Shown here: positions 5,542 to 8,622 of the stretch, one piece after another
How the letters are laid out: every line of letters starts with the position of its first letter
How positions within the stretch are numbered: position 1 is the first letter of the stretch
From: Phenylobacterium sp.
GTDB taxonomy: Bacteria; Pseudomonadota; Alphaproteobacteria; Caulobacterales; Caulobacteraceae
Direction of reading: 5' to 3'
DNA length: 8,622 nucleotides
Assembly: GCA_025350885.1 (NCBI GenBank)
Contig: JANXXA010000034.1
Coordinates: 1-8,622, forward strand
Program-made: the position numbers and the translations under genes
Notes under the pieces: model-generated
The model's database searches: none
What the model was told of the DNA's origin: nothing
What the model saw: only the letters and a program-made list of their open reading frames with translations

Positions 5542-6494
5542 GGATGGACCACGAAGGCGACGCCCCGGCTGGTGGACGCCGGGATGCCGGTCTGGTGGGT
5601 CTCTTCCGGGAACAGGGCGTAGCGCACCTCATACCCCGCGCCGCCCTTGACCGCCTTGAGCCGGGCGGCGAGTTCGCGCGCGTTGTCGACCATCCGCGCC
5701 GCGTTCATCTGCACCAGGGCCGGGGCGCGGCCATTTCCGGACGCCGGGATATCGGGTGAATCCTCGGCCTGCTCCCAGCTGTCCGAGGTGATCAACAGCC
5801 GCGGCGCCGCCTTGCCGGCCCGCACCGCCTCGGTGAACGCGGCTTCGCCCTTCAGCACTTCGCGGCCGTTCCACCAGATCGACGGACTGCCCGCCACGAA
5901 GGTTCGATAGGCGTCGGGGTGGTGGAACAGCACGTGGAGGGCAAACAGGCCACCAAGCGAATAGCCCATCAGCGACGAATTGGCCGGATCGACGGCGTTG
6001 GTCGCGGCGATGACCGGTCGAAGCTCCTCGATCATGAAGCGGTGGAAGTCGTCGGCCCCGCCGTAGTCGTCGGCCTTCGCCGTCGGCCCGCCAGTCGCCA
6101 GCGAGGCGGCATCCGGCTTGGACGGCGTCAGGTCGCGCCCGCGCAGAACCATCGTCGCCAAGGTGTTGGGATAGCCTATGCCGACCACCAGAGCCGGCGA
6201 GCGGCCGCCTAACGATCCCAGCATCACCTGCCCGGCGGCTATCGGAAAGGCCATGTCGGCGTCGAGGACATAGAGCACCGGGTACCCGGCCTTGGGCGGC
6301 GGCGCGACCGGCTTTGAGACATAGATCCGATAGGTCCGCCCGGTGATCTTCGAGGTCTGGTCGAACTGCACGGTCAGCGGCAGCATCGCCGGCGTCGCGG
6401 CCGGAGGCGAGGTTGCGGCGGCCGGCGGCGCCGGCGCGAGCGCTCCAGGCCCCTGGGCGGCCAAGGCGAGAGCGAGGATGGGTGCGAGCAGCAT
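5538..6494 (-). CDS. Secreted alpha/beta-hydrolase, putative esterase of the Fes/IroE type
   Basis: A 318-residue hydrolase of the 'putative esterase' (PF00756-like, COG2819) group, which includes siderophore esterases IroE/Fes and esterase D relatives. A signal peptide (MLLAPILALALAAQ) and a Pro/Ala-rich linker to about residue 37 precede the domain, so it is exported. Domain landmarks are the early strand YPVLYVLDADMAF (71-83), GIGYP (105-109), RDLTPS (120-125), the nucleophile elbow GYSLGG (177-182, Ser179), GSPSIWW (202-208), and the probable catalytic His300 in PEETHQTGIP. The acidic residue could be Glu241 to Asp245, but I cannot tell which. The substrate may be an ester such as a siderophore, but no iron-uptake gene is nearby. 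AGGAGG lies four bases before the ATG. It is the first gene of a pair with the overlapping 138-residue protein. Confidence 0.92.
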   Translation of the reverse strand: MLLAPILALALAAQGPGALAPAPPAAATSPPAATPAMLPLTVQFDQTSKITGRTYRIYVSKPVAPPPKAGYPVLYVLDADMAFPIAAGQVMLGSLGGRSPALVVGIGYPNTLATMVLRGRDLTPSKPDAASLATGGPTAKADDYGGADDFHRFMIEELRPVIAATNAVDPANSSLMGYSLGGLFALHVLFHHPDAYRTFVAGSPSIWWNGREVLKGEAAFTEAVRAGKAAPRLLITSDSWEQAEDSPDIPASGNGRAPALVQMNAARMVDNARELAARLKAVKGGAGYEVRYALFPEETHQTGIPASTSRGVAFVVHP

Positions 6495-6583
6495 GGAGCC
6501 TCCTGTCCGGCGCCAAACGTCGCATGACCCTGCGCCGGTCGCAATCTCGCCCCCAGCTCTCGGCGCCGGCGTTGGCCCGCGCC
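6495..6583 (-). other. Gap between tadC and the esterase gene
   Basis: These 89 bases contain the hairpin directly after tadC and the AGGAGG ribosome site of the esterase. A promoter for the esterase would have to lie here if it is not read through from the tad operon. I see no convincing -35/-10 pair. Confidence 0.4.
6562..6583 (-). terminator. Candidate hairpin directly after the tadC stop
   Basis: On the minus strand GGCGCGGGC, loop CAAC, GCCGGCGCC forms a nine-position stem with one G-G mismatch, starting at the first base after the tadC stop codon. It is stable and GC-rich but lacks a following T tract, so it may be a weak or factor-assisted terminator, a processing or mRNA-stability element, or chance in GC-rich sequence. 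Confidence 0.35.
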
Positions 6584-7543
6584 TCAGTGCTTGCCGAACA
6601 CCTGCATCAGGCGGGCGGCGGCCGGCAGCATCAGGGAGCCCAGCAGGCAGGGGAAAATGAACAGGATCAGCGGCACTGTGAGCTTGGCGGAAAGGGCCAG
6701 GGCTTTCTCCTCAGCTCGCAGCATCCGCTTGGCGCGCATGTCCTGAGAGAAGACGGTCAGTGTGTCGCCCAGGCTGGTGCCCATCTCCTCGGCCTGGCGC
6801 AGCATGGTGGCGAGCTGGCGCGCGTCGTCGATGCCCAGGCGGTCAGCGAAGGCGGACCAGGCGTCCTTGCGCGACTTGCCGGCCCTCAGTTCCAACACCA
6901 GGAAGCGCAGGTGGACCGTCAGGTTCGGATAACGCCGGGCCAGTTCCTCGGTCACCCGGGTGACGGCGGCGTCGAGGCTGAGGCCCGCCTCGACCGAGGC
7001 CACCAACAGGTCCAGCAGGTCGGGGAAGCCGTCGGAATATTCCCGCTCGCGGGTGGTCCGACGCATCTTCAGCACCTGGTCGGGACCCAGGATCGCGACG
7101 CCGGCCATGACCCCGGCCATGGCGATGCCGCCCATGCCACCCTTGCCCCCGGCGATCAGCGGCAACAGCACGACGACGCCCAGGGTGGCCAGAGCCAGCG
7201 CCGCGGCGCGCACGCCCAGGTAGATCGTCGGCGCCTCGCGATTGTAGAAGCCGGCCTGCATCAGCCGGTTGCGCAGCACCGACAGCTGGGCCGGATCGCG
7301 CACAGCGGCCTGCTGACCCAGGCGCCGGACCCCGCCGAGCAGCTGGCTTCCCAAGCCCGCGCCGGAGGTCCGGTGACCAGCCGGTGCGCCATAGCCGCCC
7401 CCACCGGCGGTCTGCATACGGCCGCGGCGAATTGCGCGCAGGCGAAGCTCGGTGGCGGCCACCCACGCCACCCCGCCGACACCGGCCAGCACGAGGATCG
7501 CGCCGGCGCCGGAGAGCGCGGCCTGCAGCTGGGTCGGGTCCAT
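6584..7543 (-). CDS. tadC: Tad/Cpa pilus assembly inner-membrane protein TadC (CpaH)
   Basis: A 319-residue platform protein with a type II secretion F (T2SSF) domain. It has an N-terminal membrane segment (about 12-30) and a Gly-rich cytoplasmic linker (about 45-68). A hydrophobic pair follows (about 109-130 and 136-153), then the T2SSF helices starting at FPDLLDLLVASVEAGLSLDAA (173-193), AEEMGTSLGDTL (251-262), and a C-terminal membrane helix (about 288-312). With TadB it forms the inner-membrane base that couples the TadA ATPase to assembly of Flp-type (Caulobacter pilA) pili. It starts 14 bases after the tadB stop with GGGGGAG as ribosome site, so the two are co-transcribed. It is the last tad gene here; no tadD/TPR gene follows on this strand. 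In Caulobacter nomenclature it corresponds to cpaH. Confidence 0.93.
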   Translation of the reverse strand: MDPTQLQAALSGAGAILVLAGVGGVAWVAATELRLRAIRRGRMQTAGGGGYGAPAGHRTSGAGLGSQLLGGVRRLGQQAAVRDPAQLSVLRNRLMQAGFYNREAPTIYLGVRAAALALATLGVVVLLPLIAGGKGGMGGIAMAGVMAGVAILGPDQVLKMRRTTREREYSDGFPDLLDLLVASVEAGLSLDAAVTRVTEELARRYPNLTVHLRFLVLELRAGKSRKDAWSAFADRLGIDDARQLATMLRQAEEMGTSLGDTLTVFSQDMRAKRMLRAEEKALALSAKLTVPLILFIFPCLLGSLMLPAAARLMQVFGKH

Positions 7544-7557
7544 GCGCGGCGCTCCCC

Positions 7558-8517
7558 CTAGAGCCGCAGATCGATCATGCGCCGCATGACCATGTTGCCG
7601 ATGAACATCCAGACCCCGAGGATCGCCAGGCCGTACTTGACCACCGGCTCGTGGATAACGTCGCCGTAGAAGTGCGGGGCGGAGATGATGATGAAGCCCA
7701 TGGCCAGGAAGGGCGCGGAGGTGAGGATCATCGCCGAAGCGCGGCCTTCAGAGGACGCCGCCTTGATCTTCAGGCGCATTTTGTGACGATCGCGGACGGT
7801 GGCGGCGTTGAGTTTCAACAGACCGGTCAGGTTGCCGCCGGCGCGCTCCTGCAGGCGCACGGTGGCGGCGAACAGATCGACGTCGGGGTGCTGGCACCGC
7901 TCTGACATCCGCGCGATGGCCTGTTCCATGGTGGCGCCATAGGCGATCTCGTCGGCGGCCATGCCGAATTCCGAGCCGATCGGGTCGCTCATTTCGCGGC
8001 CGACCAGATTGATCGCGGTGGGCACCGGGTGGCCCGCCTCGAGACTGCGGACGATGATCTCCAGGGCCTGCGGCAGCTGGTAGCCGAGCGCCTTGGCGCG
8101 CTTGCCGGCCATGGTCCTGAGATAGATGATCGGACCGCCGAGCCCGAAGACAAGTGCGCCGACCACGAACATCAGCAGGACCTTGGTGAGCACCGCGGCG
8201 GCCATTCCGCCGACCAAGGCGGCCAGCACGGCATAGAGCACCCACTTCTTCGCGTCATAGGTCACGCCCGAGGCGACGATCAGGTCGGAGAGCCAGCGCA
8301 GCCGCCCGCCCTTGTCGCCGGCGGCGTTGAGCCCGCGCTGCTTGCGCAGCTCCATGACCAGGGCCGAGACCCCATCGACCTTGTCGGCGACCTTCAGCCG
8401 CCTGTTCACAAGCCGCTTCTGGGTGGCGACGGTGAACAGGCCGAACGCCGCCTGGCCGGCGGTGAACACCGCAGCGAACACCAGAATAAGGACGATGAGG
8501 TTGCCGTCGAACTTCAT
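7558..8517 (-). CDS. tadB: Tad/Cpa pilus assembly inner-membrane protein TadB (CpaG)
   Basis: A 319-residue T2SSF-family platform protein. It has an N-terminal membrane helix (about 7-30), a basic cytoplasmic stretch, and a helical hairpin (about 92-132). The T2SSF domain begins near LPQALEIIVRSLEAGHPVPTAI (148-169) and runs through LQERAGGNLTGLLKLNAATVRDR (222-244), followed by two C-terminal helices (about 262-281 and 293-311). The order after the TadA/CpaF ATPase and before TadC, and the strong EIIVRSLEAGHPV signature, distinguish it as TadB/CpaG. The protein sits in the inner membrane and pairs with TadC to build Flp/type IVc pili used for surface attachment. Its ATG overlaps the stop of the upstream ATPase gene (ATGA), so translation is coupled. 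Confidence 0.94.
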   Translation of the reverse strand: MKFDGNLIVLILVFAAVFTAGQAAFGLFTVATQKRLVNRRLKVADKVDGVSALVMELRKQRGLNAAGDKGGRLRWLSDLIVASGVTYDAKKWVLYAVLAALVGGMAAAVLTKVLLMFVVGALVFGLGGPIIYLRTMAGKRAKALGYQLPQALEIIVRSLEAGHPVPTAINLVGREMSDPIGSEFGMAADEIAYGATMEQAIARMSERCQHPDVDLFAATVRLQERAGGNLTGLLKLNAATVRDRHKMRLKIKAASSEGRASAMILTSAPFLAMGFIIISAPHFYGDVIHEPVVKYGLAILGVWMFIGNMVMRRMIDLRL

Positions 8518-8622
8518 GATGTGCCCAGCGCGCGCGTCGGATCGAAGTTGGCGGAATCGTAGGCGATGCCGCGGCGCTGCATCTCCTCGATGCAGCGCGG
8601 TCTGAGGCCCGTGGCGCGAAAC
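8514..8622 (-). CDS. tadA: TadA/CpaF pilus ATPase, C-terminal end only
   Basis: The last 35 codons before the stop are visible and read FRATGLRPRCIEEMQRRGIA followed by YDSANFDPTRALGTS. The FRATGLRP motif near the end is typical of CpaF/TadA, the hexameric secretion ATPase that powers Flp pilus assembly from the cytoplasm. The TGA overlaps the tadB start as ATGA. The Walker motifs lie outside the window. Identification rests on this tail plus the following tadB and tadC, which is the standard order. Confidence 0.85.
   Translation of the reverse strand, partial: FRATGLRPRCIEEMQRRGIAYDSANFDPTRALGTS

Noticed and set aside
6413..7561. Plus-strand open frame of 382 codons opposite tadC
   Set aside because: His/Gln/Gly-rich shadow opposite a clear T2SSF protein.
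7384..8562. Two plus-strand frames opposite tadC and tadB with Asp/His/Gln-rich products
   Set aside because: Antisense shadows; no ribosome sites or domain motifs, and tadB is unmistakable on the other strand.
1..8622. CRISPR arrays, tRNA genes, insertion sequences or direct-repeat arrays
   Set aside because: No repeated spacer-like units, transposase motifs, terminal inverted repeats or tRNA-like cloverleaf ends were seen by eye.

Overview
This is a GC-rich bacterial window with tightly packed genes. The gene types (Tad/Cpa pilus genes, a CYP108-type P450, a kinase-fold phosphotransferase, a secreted family common in sphingomonads and caulobacters) and the codon use point to an alphaproteobacterium, most likely Caulobacterales such as Phenylobacterium. 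That placement is an inference from gene content; no rRNA or other marker gene is present.

Region 1 (about 1-2792, minus strand) is a probable operon. In transcription order it holds a cytochrome P450 of the CYP108 (P450terp-like) type, an aminoglycoside-phosphotransferase-fold protein with a likely TTG start, an unrecognised 127-residue coiled-coil-prone protein with a GTG start, and the first 22 residues of what looks like a DHA2-family drug/proton antiporter. The gaps between these genes are 8, 2 and 9 bases. No ferredoxin or reductase gene for the P450 is in the window.

Region 2 (2793-5076, plus strand) starts from a 97-base divergent intergenic stretch. It encodes a 360-residue protein with a GTRDRSWGIR motif, probably of the DUF7065/AttH-like lipocalin group. 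After 126 bases comes a 325-residue exported protein with a twin-arginine-like signal, of an uncharacterised family. The intergenic stretch before the second gene holds a plausible promoter with a small dyad over the -10.

Region 3 (5125-6494, minus strand) is a two-gene unit: a secreted esterase of the Fes/IroE type and a 138-residue conserved protein. The second gene appears to start at a rare CTG codon overlapping the esterase stop (CTGA).

Region 4 (6584-8622, minus strand) is the end of a tad/cpa pilus cluster: the C-terminus of the TadA/CpaF ATPase, then the inner-membrane platform proteins TadB/CpaG and TadC/CpaH. A strong hairpin lies directly after the tadC stop codon.

Taken together, the left half reads as a catabolic or detoxifying accessory cassette (oxidation, a possible phosphotransfer step, efflux) and the right half as ordinary pilus machinery. 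I found no CRISPR array, transposon, tRNA or clearly new defence system. The most interesting points are the genes with non-ATG starts and the uncharacterised partner proteins.
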